Assembly (NCBI GenBank): GCA_016181265.1 | Contig: JACOZP010000009.1 | Location: 1 to 57,226, forward strand | DNA from: Candidatus Woesearchaeota archaeon | GTDB lineage: Archaea > Nanobdellota > Nanobdellia > Woesearchaeales > GW2011-AR9 | Length of the DNA: 57,226 nucleotides | Direction of reading: 5' to 3' | Part shown: piece by piece, positions 57,207-57,226 of the stretch | Layout of the letters: the number at the start of each line of letters is the position of its first letter | Position numbering within the stretch: position 1 is the stretch's first letter | Position numbers and translations under genes: made by a program | Notes under the pieces: generated by a model | The model's input: only the letters and a program-made list of their open reading frames with translations | The model's database searches: none | Told to the model about the DNA's origin: nothing

Positions 57207-57226
57207 AGCTTCAAGCAAAGGCAAAG

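Noticed and set aside
1-57226. CRISPR array or cas genes
   Set aside because: No regularly spaced direct repeats and no Cas-like proteins seen
1-57226. Prophage or autonomous transposon
   Set aside because: No transposase, integrase, capsid, terminase or recombinase ORF recognised

Overview
The window is archaeal and probably DPANN-like (Woesearchaeota/Pacearchaeota type); that placement is inferred. Supporting genes are SMC, SRP54, TruD, class I LysRS, LSm next to L37e, an Era-like GTPase next to DUF2073, a ZPR1 Zn finger and translin, plus intron-containing tRNAs. Positions ~1-26.6 kb are a surface-glycan / nonulosonate island: NeuD, NeuB, a damaged NeuA, two N-acetyl-sugar amidotransferases flanking HisH/HisF, Gfo/Idh, DegT aminotransferase, GT-B proteins, a flippase and a KpsS-like protein. 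Inside the island is an unusual 17.2-24.7 kb block: a stand-alone AlkP-superfamily phosphodiesterase, two divergent HIT-like proteins, a nucleotidyltransferase, a 1087-aa protein that appears to fuse AlkP phosphodiesterase + SpoT-like HD + nucleotidyltransferase, and a small RHH-like protein. This block is my best candidate for an undescribed nucleotide-handling system. Positions ~26.7-57 kb are mostly core archaeal genes with accessory inserts: a SWIM + methyltransferase-like/HNH pair, an FHA-caspase fusion, SET and transglutaminase-like proteins, and a CCA-like nucleotidyltransferase with an N-terminal extension. Two other features stand out. At least eight non-coding gaps hold complex multi-branched inverted repeats with unrelated sequences but similar architecture. 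All three tRNA genes carry introns, and two also have an inferred second intron in the D-arm. All family calls were made by eye from motifs; no database search was run.
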